Shown here: positions 7,930 through 15,774 of the stretch, in pieces
How the letters are laid out: every line of letters begins with the position of its first letter
Position numbering within the stretch: position 1 is the first letter of the stretch
NCBI RefSeq assembly: GCF_009649815.1
Contig: NZ_WJIC01000028.1
Span: 34,350-98,349 of the forward strand
Source: Nocardia sp. SYP-A9097
GTDB lineage: Bacteria; Actinomycetota; Actinomycetes; Mycobacteriales; Mycobacteriaceae
Reading direction: 5' to 3'
DNA length: 64,000 bases
Notes under the pieces: generated by a model
Told to the model about the DNA's origin: nothing
Databases searched by the model: none
Seen by the model: only the letters and a program-made list of their open reading frames with translations
Program-made: the position numbers and the translations under genes

Positions 7930-8916
7930 ATGACTGTCGTATTCAGAGGCCCTGAGACCGGATCCGACCTGGGGATCGACGAACTCACCTTCGATCGGAC
8001 CGTGCCCCGTGGCCTTGTCCACCGCGCCGCGGTCGGCGAGGTATTCGTCACCGATGCCGCCGCGATCGGCGAAAACCGATTCAAGGTCGCCGCACAACTG
8101 CCCCGCGGTCACGCACTGTACGGAGACCGCATCCAACCGTTGTACGACCCGCTGATGGTGCTGGAGGCGACGCGGCAAGCCGCCATCCTGCTCACGCACC
8201 AGTTCTATGGCGTACCCCGCAACTGGGCCTTCATATTTCGCAAGGCGGACCTCGCCATCACCGACCCCGTCGCCATGACCGTGGTCGACCTGCCCGGGCA
8301 CCTGCTGATCCAGATCGACATGGACAAGCGGTTCTACGCCGACGGAAAACTCACGGGCACCCACATCATCTGCCGGTTCGAACTCGACGGCCGCGCGTTC
8401 GGCACACTCATCGGATCGCTGAGCTTCACCCCGCCGGAATTCTTCGCGGTCATGCGCGCCGCCGGCCGGGCCGGGAAGGAGCTCCCGCCACTGGCGGAAC
8501 CGAACCGCGCCACCCCGATCGATCCCCAGCGGGTCGGCCGGTTCAACCGCCGGAACGTAGTCATCGCCGCGACCGGCGACCGCGAGTTGTTCGAGCTGAT
8601 CGTCGATCACAGCCACCCGTCCCTGTGCGATCACAAGGTCGATCACGTCTCGGGAATGTTGCTGACCGAAGGATGCCGGCAGGCCGCGGTGAGCTTCGCC
8701 GCGCAGTCGGCCCTGGCCGGAATCGCGGTGGATCAGCTCGAACTGCTGCGCTTCCAAGTCGATTTCCGCGACTTCGCCGAACTCGAATTGCCCGTCTACT
8801 GTCGCATGACCCGTTGTGCCGCAATGGGATCCGGCCGGGTCGCGGTGGACTTCGATCTGGAGCAGGGTGGGCGGACGATAGCCGGCGCACAAGCGGAGGT
8901 CGGATCGTGGATGTAA
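7930..8916 (+). CDS. afsA: AfsA-type gamma-butyrolactone synthase
   Basis: About 328 aa with two A-factor hotdog repeats. The first has the E79-x2-R82 pair in VLEATRQAA and the second has E247-x2-R250 in LTEGCRQAA. The pairs are spaced like the catalytic residues of AfsA and related proteins, which condense a beta-ketoacyl thioester with dihydroxyacetone phosphate to start butyrolactone or butenolide signals. ATG 7930 is preceded by GGAAG and a further GGGAGG, and by the promoter at 7846. It heads a plus-strand operon; the HAD gene begins inside its last codons. No gene for a TetR-type butyrolactone receptor is visible in the window, so the neighbouring MarR protein or a distant receptor may respond. 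Confidence 0.9.
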   Translation: MTVVFRGPETGSDLGIDELTFDRTVPRGLVHRAAVGEVFVTDAAAIGENRFKVAAQLPRGHALYGDRIQPLYDPLMVLEATRQAAILLTHQFYGVPRNWAFIFRKADLAITDPVAMTVVDLPGHLLIQIDMDKRFYADGKLTGTHIICRFELDGRAFGTLIGSLSFTPPEFFAVMRAAGRAGKELPPLAEPNRATPIDPQRVGRFNRRNVVIAATGDRELFELIVDHSHPSLCDHKVDHVSGMLLTEGCRQAAVSFAAQSALAGIAVDQLELLRFQVDFRDFAELELPVYCRMTRCAAMGSGRVAVDFDLEQGGRTIAGAQAEVGSWM

Positions 8917-9581
8917 CGCAACCCGTGCTGGTCGTCGACTACGGCGGGGTACTCACCAATCCGATCGCCGAGACGATCGGCCGATTCGCCCGGCACCTGG
9001 ACATCGCGCCCACTGCCGTGCCGACCGCGCTCGCCCTCGCGGCCGACTGCACCGGCGCGACCCCGATGGCACTGCTCGAACGCGGTGAACTCACCGAGAC
9101 GCAATTCCTCACCCGCATGAGCGCCGCGCTCAGCGCGGTCACCGGTCGCGTCATCGATCTGTCGAACTTCACCGCGCTGTGGTTCCGGGGCCGGACCGCC
9201 AATGCCGAGATGATCGGCCATCTGCTCGAACTCCATCAGCGCGGACAGCGAATCGCGTTGCTGACCAACAATGTTCGGGAATGGCGGCCATACTGGACCG
9301 CCCAGGTGCCACTGCACGTCTTCGACGTCATCGTGGACTCCTCCGACGTCGGGTGCCGCAAACCCGAACCCGAGATCTTCACGATCACCACCGACCGACT
9401 CGGCGTGCCCGCCGACGAATGCGTATTCGTCGACGACGACGCGGCGAACTGCACGGCGGCCCGGCGGCACGGGATGCGGACCCACCGCTTCGTCGAGACC
9501 CGCGCGTGCATCGCCGAGATCGACCGCATGCTGGCCCGGCCCGACCGGAACTCCGGGCTCGCGACGGGAGCACTCCGATGA
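8907..9581 (+). CDS. HAD-family hydrolase coupled to the AfsA gene
   Basis: About 224 aa. HAD motif I is D11 in VVDYGGVLTNP (the second acidic residue is replaced by Gly), motif II lies in ALLTNNVREW, the lysine is in GCRKPEPEIF, and motif IV is VFVDDDAANC. GTG 8907 is chosen because GGAGG stands seven bases upstream; it overlaps the AfsA gene by 10 bp. HAD proteins commonly accompany AfsA genes, and the butyrolactone route needs removal of a phosphate. A phosphatase role on the signal precursor is therefore plausible but unproven, and the missing second Asp could alter the chemistry. It ends in ATGA with the exporter. Confidence 0.8.
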   Translation: MDVTQPVLVVDYGGVLTNPIAETIGRFARHLDIAPTAVPTALALAADCTGATPMALLERGELTETQFLTRMSAALSAVTGRVIDLSNFTALWFRGRTANAEMIGHLLELHQRGQRIALLTNNVREWRPYWTAQVPLHVFDVIVDSSDVGCRKPEPEIFTITTDRLGVPADECVFVDDDAANCTAARRHGMRTHRFVETRACIAEIDRMLARPDRNSGLATGALR

Positions 9582-11239
9582 GCACGACCTTCGGATCACC
9601 CGCCCCGGCCGGCACGCAGCACTCCTCCACCAGCGCGCGCTGGTGGACGCTCGCCGCGGTATCGCTCTCGGTGTTCATGCTGTTGCTGGATCTGACGGTG
9701 GTCAACGTCGCCTTACCGCCGATCCAGCACGATCTGCGGGCCGACTTCAGCGAGATGCAGTGGGTCATCGACGCGTACGCGCTCGCCCTGGCCGCACTGC
9801 TGCTCACCGCGGGATCGATCGCCGACCGGATCGGACGGCGCCGGGTATTCGCCGCCGGTCTGGTGTGGTTCACCGTCGCCTCACTGCTGTGCGGGCTCGC
9901 CCAGGGGGTGCTGCTGCTCAATCTGGCCCGCGGCGCGCAGGGCATCGGCGCGGCCGTGCTCTACGCGGTCGGGCCGGCATTGATCGCGCGCGACTTCGTC
10001 GGCCGCGAACGCGGTACCGCCTTCGGCGTCTTCGGTGCCGTCAGCGGCCTGGCCATCGCGTGCGGGCCACTGCTGGGCGGGGTGCTGACCGAGTTGAGCT
10101 GGCGATGGGTATTCCTCATCAATGTGCCGGTGGGACTGGTCGGACTGATCATCATCGTCACCCGGGTCGCGGAGTCCCGCCTCGACCATGCCCGGCCGAT
10201 CGATCTGCCCGGCGTATTCACCATTTCAGGTGCGATGTTCGCGCTGATCCTGGCCGTCCTGCGCGGCGAACGCGACGGCTGGACCTCGACCCGCAGCATT
10301 GTCACCTTCCTTGTCGCCGCAGCGCTCACGGTGGCCTTCGTACTCGTCGAACGCCGCGCCGAACACCCGATGCTGGATCTGAAGCTGTTCCGCAACAACA
10401 CTTTCCGGGGTTTGAGTGCGGCCACGTTCTGCTTCAACTTCGCGGTGAACGCGATCATCCTCTACGTGGTGCTCTGGCTCGAGGGCAGTCTCGGCATGTC
10501 GGCGATCGCCACCGGACTCCGATTCCTGCCCTTGACCGTGGTGCTGTTCGCTGCGGGCGCCATCGGCGGTGTACTCAGCGCACGAGTCCCGATCCGGGTC
10601 CTCATGGGCGGGGCGCTGCTGTTCGCCGGCGTCGGATTCCTGCTGATGCTGCTGGTCGATGTGAACAGCACCTGGGCCGTCCTGCTGCCCGGCATGGTGG
10701 TGGCCGGCATCGGCATGGGCGCGCACAATCCGCCGCGCGCCAACGCCGCGGTAGCCCTGGTCCCGCCGGAGGACGCGGGCATGGGCGCGGGCGTCAACGA
10801 ATCCTTCCAGCAGGGTGGCGTCGCGCTCGGCGTCGCGGTACTCGGCGCGGTCGCACATCACCGCATCGACGCCGTATTCCACACCCGGCTCACCGAATCC
10901 GGCAATGACACCGCCTACGGGCACCTGGCCGAACAGGTCGCCGCAGGGGCCGGGCGCGATATCACCACCGCCGTACCCGACCCCGCGCGCACGGCCGTCG
11001 CCGACGCCGCCCAGCACGCCTTCCTCAGTGGATTCCACCTCGTCGCGGGACTGGGCGGAATCATCACCCTCCTCGGCGCCGCGATCGCGTTCGCGACGAT
11101 TCGCCGCCGTGACTTCGTCGTCGATCCCGCCGCACCCGCCTTCGACGACACCCTCGACTCCGCCGCCCCGCGATCCGACGGCGCGGAGCTACCGGACGAA
11201 CCGAACGAACTGATCTCGATCGATAGAAGGCTCCGATGA
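9578..11239 (+). CDS. MFS drug exporter, DHA2 (EmrB/QacA) type
   Basis: About 553 aa with roughly 14 hydrophobic segments, as in the 14-helix DHA2 branch. It has the motif A-like ADRIGRRRVF loop after helix 2 and a DLTVVNVALPPI motif in helix 1. It should use the proton gradient to expel a small molecule across the cytoplasmic membrane, most likely the cluster product or its signal. ATG 9578 overlaps the HAD stop (ATGA), and the stop overlaps the next ATG (ATGA), so the three genes are tightly coupled. A long polar C-terminal tail (about residues 510-553) is acidic. Confidence 0.9.
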   Translation: MSTTFGSPAPAGTQHSSTSARWWTLAAVSLSVFMLLLDLTVVNVALPPIQHDLRADFSEMQWVIDAYALALAALLLTAGSIADRIGRRRVFAAGLVWFTVASLLCGLAQGVLLLNLARGAQGIGAAVLYAVGPALIARDFVGRERGTAFGVFGAVSGLAIACGPLLGGVLTELSWRWVFLINVPVGLVGLIIIVTRVAESRLDHARPIDLPGVFTISGAMFALILAVLRGERDGWTSTRSIVTFLVAAALTVAFVLVERRAEHPMLDLKLFRNNTFRGLSAATFCFNFAVNAIILYVVLWLEGSLGMSAIATGLRFLPLTVVLFAAGAIGGVLSARVPIRVLMGGALLFAGVGFLLMLLVDVNSTWAVLLPGMVVAGIGMGAHNPPRANAAVALVPPEDAGMGAGVNESFQQGGVALGVAVLGAVAHHRIDAVFHTRLTESGNDTAYGHLAEQVAAGAGRDITTAVPDPARTAVADAAQHAFLSGFHLVAGLGGIITLLGAAIAFATIRRRDFVVDPAAPAFDDTLDSAAPRSDGAELPDEPNELISIDRRLR

Positions 11240-12855
11240 CGCACCAAGCGCACACCCAGGTTGTCATTGTCGGCGCGGGTCCCGTGGGACTCATGCTCGC
11301 CTGCGAACTCGCCCGCCGGGACGTCCCACACCTCGTGGTGGAACGCCGAAGTCAACTCTCGACCCAGCCCAAGGCGCTGGCACTGTGGAACGGCGCCATC
11401 GAGGCCATGCTCCGGGCCGGAGTGGACCGCCGCGAATTCGGCGAGGGCATCGCGCTGCGCGGCGGAAGCTATTGGTCGCGCGGACGGCAGATCGCCACGA
11501 TCGACTTCGCCGGGTTGCGCGAGACCGGCACGCTCGGACCGATCGTGCTGCCACAACCGGAGGTCGAGCGGATCCTGCTCAACCGTTACCGCGACCTCGG
11601 CGGGGAGGTGCACTGGGATTCCAGTGTCACCCATATCGACGCCACCGGTGACACGGCGACGGTCTCCACCACCTGCGCCGCGGGCGAACTGGATATCAGC
11701 TGCCGCTGGGTCGTCGGCGCGGACGGCTCCCGCAGCACCGTACGCACCCACGCCGGCATCGCGTTCGACGGCGACAGCTACCCCGAGGATTTCGTCCTCG
11801 CCGACGCCGTGCTCGCCGAACCCGGCCTGGACGCCGAGGTGCAATACCACCTCGGACCACAGGGCACGCTGGTGGTCGTCCCCCTGCCGCACGGTATGCA
11901 CCGCGTCTTCCTGTGCCGGCCCGACCAGCCGGACCGTGACAGCGAAACCCCGCGGATCGAGACGATCAACGAGACCCTCGCGCACTGGGGGCTGGACCGG
12001 TTCCGGATCGCCGAGGCGGAGTGGACCAGCCAGTTCCGGGTACACCGCCGGGTCGCCGCCGACTATATCCGCGGCCGGGCCGTGCTGGTCGGCGACGCCG
12101 CCCACGTGCACAGCCCCGCCGGCGGGCAGGGTCTCAACACCGGTATTCAGGACGCGGCGAACCTCGGGTGGAAACTCGCGCTCGCGCTCGCCGGCGGCGA
12201 CGAGAAATTCCTGCTCGACAGCTACCGAACCGAACGCCGGCCCATCGCCGAGCAGGTGGCCAAGCTGACCGACCTGCAGGTGCGCGCCTGGATGATGCGT
12301 GCGCCGGTCGCCATCGGCGCCCGCGACCTACTGCTGCGGGCAGCCAGCCGCACCGGATTGCTCGGACGGCGCATCGTGCCGTCGCTGGCACAGCTGGACC
12401 TCGACTACTCCCGCTCGGCGATGAGCCGGGCGGCCCCCGGCAGTCACGACGCCGGGCGGCCGATTCCCGATGCCCTCCTGGCCGACGGGGCAACCACCGT
12501 CCGACTGCGAGATCTGCTCGACGATCCCCGTCCGCTGCTACTGCTGCGCAGCGGTATGACAGATCCGGACACCCCCCATTTCATGCCCTATCTGCAGCGG
12601 AGTTTCGACAGGTCGGTCAACATCCGCCTCCTCGCACCCGCGTACGCGCGACCGGAGCCGGGCGTCCTGCGCGATACCGACGGGCTGATCGACCAGTGGC
12701 TCGGCACCCACAATGCGGCCCTACTGCGACCCGACGGGTTCGTCCTGGCCACCGGGCGGCTGCGGCACCCGCAGCGACCGGACCAGTCCGCACTCGTCCA
12801 GGTGCTGAACCGCACGGTAGGCCGATCCATACCGGCACCACAACACCAGAACTGA
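11236..12855 (+). CDS. FAD-dependent monooxygenase, aromatic/polyketide hydroxylase type
   Basis: 539 aa. The Rossmann motif GAGPVG is at 13-18, the NADPH/FAD-binding DG motif is in VVGADGSRSTVR, and the GD motif is in LVGDAAHVHSPAGGQGLN. A thioredoxin-like C-terminal domain (about 400-530) without redox cysteines is typical of tetracenomycin/rifampicin-type hydroxylases. It would hydroxylate or epoxidise a tailoring substrate. It starts in ATGA with the exporter. Alternatively, FAD monooxygenases next to exporters can inactivate incoming antibiotics, so self-protection is possible. Confidence 0.88.
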   Translation: MTHQAHTQVVIVGAGPVGLMLACELARRDVPHLVVERRSQLSTQPKALALWNGAIEAMLRAGVDRREFGEGIALRGGSYWSRGRQIATIDFAGLRETGTLGPIVLPQPEVERILLNRYRDLGGEVHWDSSVTHIDATGDTATVSTTCAAGELDISCRWVVGADGSRSTVRTHAGIAFDGDSYPEDFVLADAVLAEPGLDAEVQYHLGPQGTLVVVPLPHGMHRVFLCRPDQPDRDSETPRIETINETLAHWGLDRFRIAEAEWTSQFRVHRRVAADYIRGRAVLVGDAAHVHSPAGGQGLNTGIQDAANLGWKLALALAGGDEKFLLDSYRTERRPIAEQVAKLTDLQVRAWMMRAPVAIGARDLLLRAASRTGLLGRRIVPSLAQLDLDYSRSAMSRAAPGSHDAGRPIPDALLADGATTVRLRDLLDDPRPLLLLRSGMTDPDTPHFMPYLQRSFDRSVNIRLLAPAYARPEPGVLRDTDGLIDQWLGTHNAALLRPDGFVLATGRLRHPQRPDQSALVQVLNRTVGRSIPAPQHQN

Positions 12856-12884
12856 CCACCAACCCGCACAGAAGGAATAGGCCA

Positions 12885-13772
12885 ATGGTCAACGACAACA
12901 AGCGATTCCAGGGCCGCTGCGCTCTGGTGACCGGCGCCTCGGCCGGAATCGGCAAGGCATACGCGGAGGGTCTGGCCGCGCGCGGCGCGAATGTCGTCCT
13001 CGTCGCCCGGCGCCGCGACCGGCTCGAAGAGCTGGCGCAGCGACTGCGGGCGGAATTCGGCATCCACGCCGTCGCGGTCGCCGCCGACCTCGCCCACCCC
13101 GATGCCGCCACCCAGGTGAAGGCGGAGACCGACGCCCTCGGGCTGGAGATCGACATCCTCGTCAACAATGCCGGATTCGGCACCTACGGACCGTTGCACC
13201 AGGTGTCGCCCGCCGCCAATCACGCGCAGGTGATGGTCAATGTCGGCGCCCTGGTCGCCATGACCCACCAGTACCTGCCCGGCATGATCGCCGCCGATCG
13301 GGGCACGGTCATGAACGTCTCCTCGATCGCCGCACTGCAACCGATCCCCTACATGTCGGTCTACGGTGCGAGCAAAGCGTTCATCCTGTCGTTCACCGAG
13401 GCGCTGTGGCTGGAGACCAGGAAATCCAAGGTCCAGGTCCTGGGTGTCTGCCCGGGCGCCACCGATACCGAATTCTTCGACGTCATCGGTAACGGAGAAG
13501 AGACGCTGTTCGGCGGGAAGGTCAGCCCGTCCCGGGTGGTCGACGAATCGATCGCCGCCCTGGACCGCCGCCCACCCTCGGTCATCATCGGCCGGCGCAA
13601 CAATCTGACGGCGCTGATCCCCCGATTCGTCACGCGGGCGGCGGCGATCAAATTCTCCGGCGCCATGACCCGCCCGCGGACCGAGCACAGCGTGCCTGCC
13701 GGTGGCATGGCCAACCCGCCGGCCGGATCCCCGGTCGGCGCACCGATTCCGACACTTCGATCCGGGAGGTAA
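12885..13772 (+). CDS. Short-chain dehydrogenase/reductase (first of a tandem pair)
   Basis: About 295 aa. The classical SDR cofactor motif TGASAGIG is at 16-23, NNAG at about 94-97, the catalytic serine S146 in NVSSIA, and Y160-x3-K164 in VYGASK. GAAGGAA lies before ATG 12885. A Pro/Gly-rich tail after residue 265 is probably disordered. It follows the monooxygenase after 29 bp. The substrate is unknown: oxidation or reduction of the polyketide, or of the butyrolactone precursor (which needs a ketoreduction), are both open. Confidence 0.85.
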   Translation: MVNDNKRFQGRCALVTGASAGIGKAYAEGLAARGANVVLVARRRDRLEELAQRLRAEFGIHAVAVAADLAHPDAATQVKAETDALGLEIDILVNNAGFGTYGPLHQVSPAANHAQVMVNVGALVAMTHQYLPGMIAADRGTVMNVSSIAALQPIPYMSVYGASKAFILSFTEALWLETRKSKVQVLGVCPGATDTEFFDVIGNGEETLFGGKVSPSRVVDESIAALDRRPPSVIIGRRNNLTALIPRFVTRAAAIKFSGAMTRPRTEHSVPAGGMANPPAGSPVGAPIPTLRSGR

Positions 13773-13775
13773 GTG

Positions 13776-14582
13776 ATGACCGAATCGCCCGCCACAGGCT
13801 ATGCGCTGATCACCGGCGCATCGAGCGGAATCGGCTCCGCATTCGCCGAGGCACTGGCCGAGAGCGGCCGGGACCTGGTGCTGGTCGCGCGTTCCAAGCA
13901 AGCCCTGGTGAGCAGGGCTACCGAGTTGTCGACGCGATACGGCGTGCACGCGGTGCCCTACGCCCTCGATCTCACGCAGCCCGGGGCCGTGCGGGAGTTG
14001 GCCACCATGCTCTCCGATGACGGGTTCACCATCGACTTCCTCGTCAACAACGCGGGATTCGGGACCCAAGGACGATTCGACCGGATCGACCCGGAGCGGG
14101 ACCACGATCAGGTACTGCTCAATGTCGTCACCGTGGTCGATCTATGCCACGCGCTGGTGCCCGGCATGGTGGCGCGCGGGCAGGGCACCGTCGTCAATGT
14201 GGGGTCGATGGGAGGGTTTCAACCGGCCCCGTATCTCGCGGTCTACGGTGCGACCAAGGCGTTCATCCTGTCGTTCAGTCAGGCGCTCGCCGGGGAGATC
14301 GAGGACACCGGTGTGCGGGTGCTGGCGCTGTGCCCGGGACCGGTGATGACCTCGTTCTTCGATGTGCTCGGCTCGACCCATGCCGCCGTGGGGCAGCAGC
14401 TCACCGCCGAACAGGTCGTGGCGGCGGGCCTGCGCGGTCTGAAGCGGGGCCGCCGGGTCGTCGTACCCGGCTGGCAGAACAAGATCACGGCCAACGCGGC
14501 CCGGCTGCTGCCGCGCCGGACCATGGTCGCGATCGCAAAACGTTCTGTGGGACTTGATATTTGGGTTCCTCCGGCGAACTGA
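13776..14582 (+). CDS. Short-chain dehydrogenase/reductase (second of a tandem pair)
   Basis: About 268 aa. TGASSGIG is at 13-20, NNAG at 91-94, S144 in VGSMGG, and Y157-x3-K161 in VYGATK. Overall order and many motifs (VYGA[ST]KAFILSF, MxxxFFDV) match the preceding SDR, so the two look like diverged paralogues. ATG 13776 is preferred to the adjacent GTG 13773 because GGGAGG is spaced better for it. This is the last gene of the plus-strand operon and ends just before a hairpin that separates it from the minus-strand cluster. Confidence 0.85.
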   Translation: MTESPATGYALITGASSGIGSAFAEALAESGRDLVLVARSKQALVSRATELSTRYGVHAVPYALDLTQPGAVRELATMLSDDGFTIDFLVNNAGFGTQGRFDRIDPERDHDQVLLNVVTVVDLCHALVPGMVARGQGTVVNVGSMGGFQPAPYLAVYGATKAFILSFSQALAGEIEDTGVRVLALCPGPVMTSFFDVLGSTHAAVGQQLTAEQVVAAGLRGLKRGRRVVVPGWQNKITANAARLLPRRTMVAIAKRSVGLDIWVPPAN

Positions 14583-14600
14583 AACCCCGACGACCAGCTG

Positions 14601-14631
14601 GCGCGGCGCGGCCCTACCGGCCGCGGCGCGC
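14601..14631. terminator. GC-rich hairpin between convergent operons
   Basis: Arms of 13 bases at 14601-14613 and 14619-14631 pair with one mismatch around a 5-base loop. It lies between the plus-strand SDR stop (14582) and the minus-strand small gene stop (14639). No T-run follows on either strand, so it is at best a weak or factor-assisted bidirectional terminator. Confidence 0.5.
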
Positions 14632-14638
14632 TCGCGTG

Positions 14639-14884
14639 TCAGTGCAGCAGGTCGTGCCACAACCGAGCCTCCAGTGCGGTCATCGGTCGCGGATCGAGTT
14701 GTTCCGGATGCCCGGGCGCGGGTTCGTCCAGGCAATCGGCCCGCGGGTCCGGCGCCGGCGGCCCGGGCTGCTGCGCGGGCAGCAACACCACATAACCGAA
14801 GAACGCGAAGCCACCGGACTTCTCCATACCGGCGAGGAGGAAATTCACGAGCTTACCGAGCAGGCTCATACCTGGTACGGACAT
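14639..14884 (-). CDS. Small protein with one hydrophobic segment, DUF6059-like
   Basis: 81 aa from ATG 14884, 13 bp after the stop of the E2-like gene and last in the long minus-strand run. Residues about 6-35 are hydrophobic (LLGKLVNFLLAG, FFGYVVLLPA). A Pro/Asp-rich middle and a C-terminus of the form MTALEARLWHDLL follow. Small actinomycete PKS-cluster proteins with a similar end are catalogued as DUF6059, but I cannot confirm membership. No function can be stated. The position directly after the acyltransferase suggests co-expression. Confidence 0.55.
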   Translation of the reverse strand: MSVPGMSLLGKLVNFLLAGMEKSGGFAFFGYVVLLPAQQPGPPAPDPRADCLDEPAPGHPEQLDPRPMTALEARLWHDLLH

Positions 14885-14897
14885 CACCGGTCTCCAT

Positions 14898-15746
14898 TCA
14901 ACCGCGTTCGGCCAGAACGGGTTTCGCGGACTGCTCGACCGCCGGGACCGGGACCACCGCGGGCCCGAACTCCTCCAGCGCGGTCTTGAGCTCCGCGAGC
15001 ACATCCGCGGCCTCCGCACCATCGATGACCCGGTGATCGAAGGTCAGACTCAGCCGCATCGTCGGCGCGACGACCACCGCACCATCGCGGACGACCGGCC
15101 GATCGACCACCCGGCCCACCCCCAGGGTGATGGTCGTACCACCGACCGAATAGAAGCCGTCGACCGGCCGATGCCCCAGCGACGTCAGCGCGAAGGTACC
15201 CAGCACCGCGCCCCGGCGGGCCAACGGCCGCGCCACGCGCCGATACGCCAGCCGATCCAGCGGCCACGGAAGCCCCTGCAGCTTGCGCACCGGATCGAAC
15301 ATCGGCATTTTGTCCGGGTCACCGTCCCGAAACGGATCCAGACCACGCTGGATGTCGATCAATTCGGCGTGCTCGAGTCCGGGCAGGATGGTCGCCAGCA
15401 CCACCCGCTGACCATTCAGCTTCTTGTCCAGCGTGACCTTGCCATTGACCGTGTCGTGCAGGGAAATTCGCGGCCGCGTCGTCCAGCCCTGGATCGCGGC
15501 ATTGGCCTCCGGATGCCGGATCAGCGTGCGACCGGCCGCGTACAGAATGTAGGTGACCAGCGAGAACCGCTGATCCGCGGCGCGCGCGGCCGTTCGATGC
15601 CGCTGCACGGCGGTCATATCGATCTCGGTGTCCAGGAAAACCGGTGAGAATTGGCGAATCTCGCGCAGGAAATTCAATGTGTGCCGGCGCTCGTTGACGA
15701 TCGGCTGGATTCTCGGCCGCCACTCCGGCCGCTGGGATTTGACCAT
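14898..15746 (-). CDS. E2-like (2-oxoacid dehydrogenase family) acyltransferase without lipoyl domain
   Basis: About 282 aa from ATG 15746, with AAAGGAAAG upstream. It is a single catalytic domain of the chloramphenicol acetyltransferase/dihydrolipoyl transacetylase fold. The active-site box is H238-R-V-I-D242-G near the C-terminus, and there is no lipoyl or subunit-binding domain. Relatives in tetronate clusters (RkE, Agg4, AbyA4) acetylate the exocyclic hydroxymethyl of the new tetronate. A dedicated hydrolase-fold partner then eliminates acetate to give a methylene. Its place at the end of the PKS run, together with the KAS III/FkbH/ACP cassette, supports this role. The elimination partner is uncertain; see the hydrolases at 44724-45839 and at the right edge. 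Confidence 0.85.
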   Translation of the reverse strand: MVKSQRPEWRPRIQPIVNERRHTLNFLREIRQFSPVFLDTEIDMTAVQRHRTAARAADQRFSLVTYILYAAGRTLIRHPEANAAIQGWTTRPRISLHDTVNGKVTLDKKLNGQRVVLATILPGLEHAELIDIQRGLDPFRDGDPDKMPMFDPVRKLQGLPWPLDRLAYRRVARPLARRGAVLGTFALTSLGHRPVDGFYSVGGTTITLGVGRVVDRPVVRDGAVVVAPTMRLSLTFDHRVIDGAEAADVLAELKTALEEFGPAVVPVPAVEQSAKPVLAERG

Positions 15747-15774
15747 GATCTTTCCTTTGTTCACGATTCGATGA

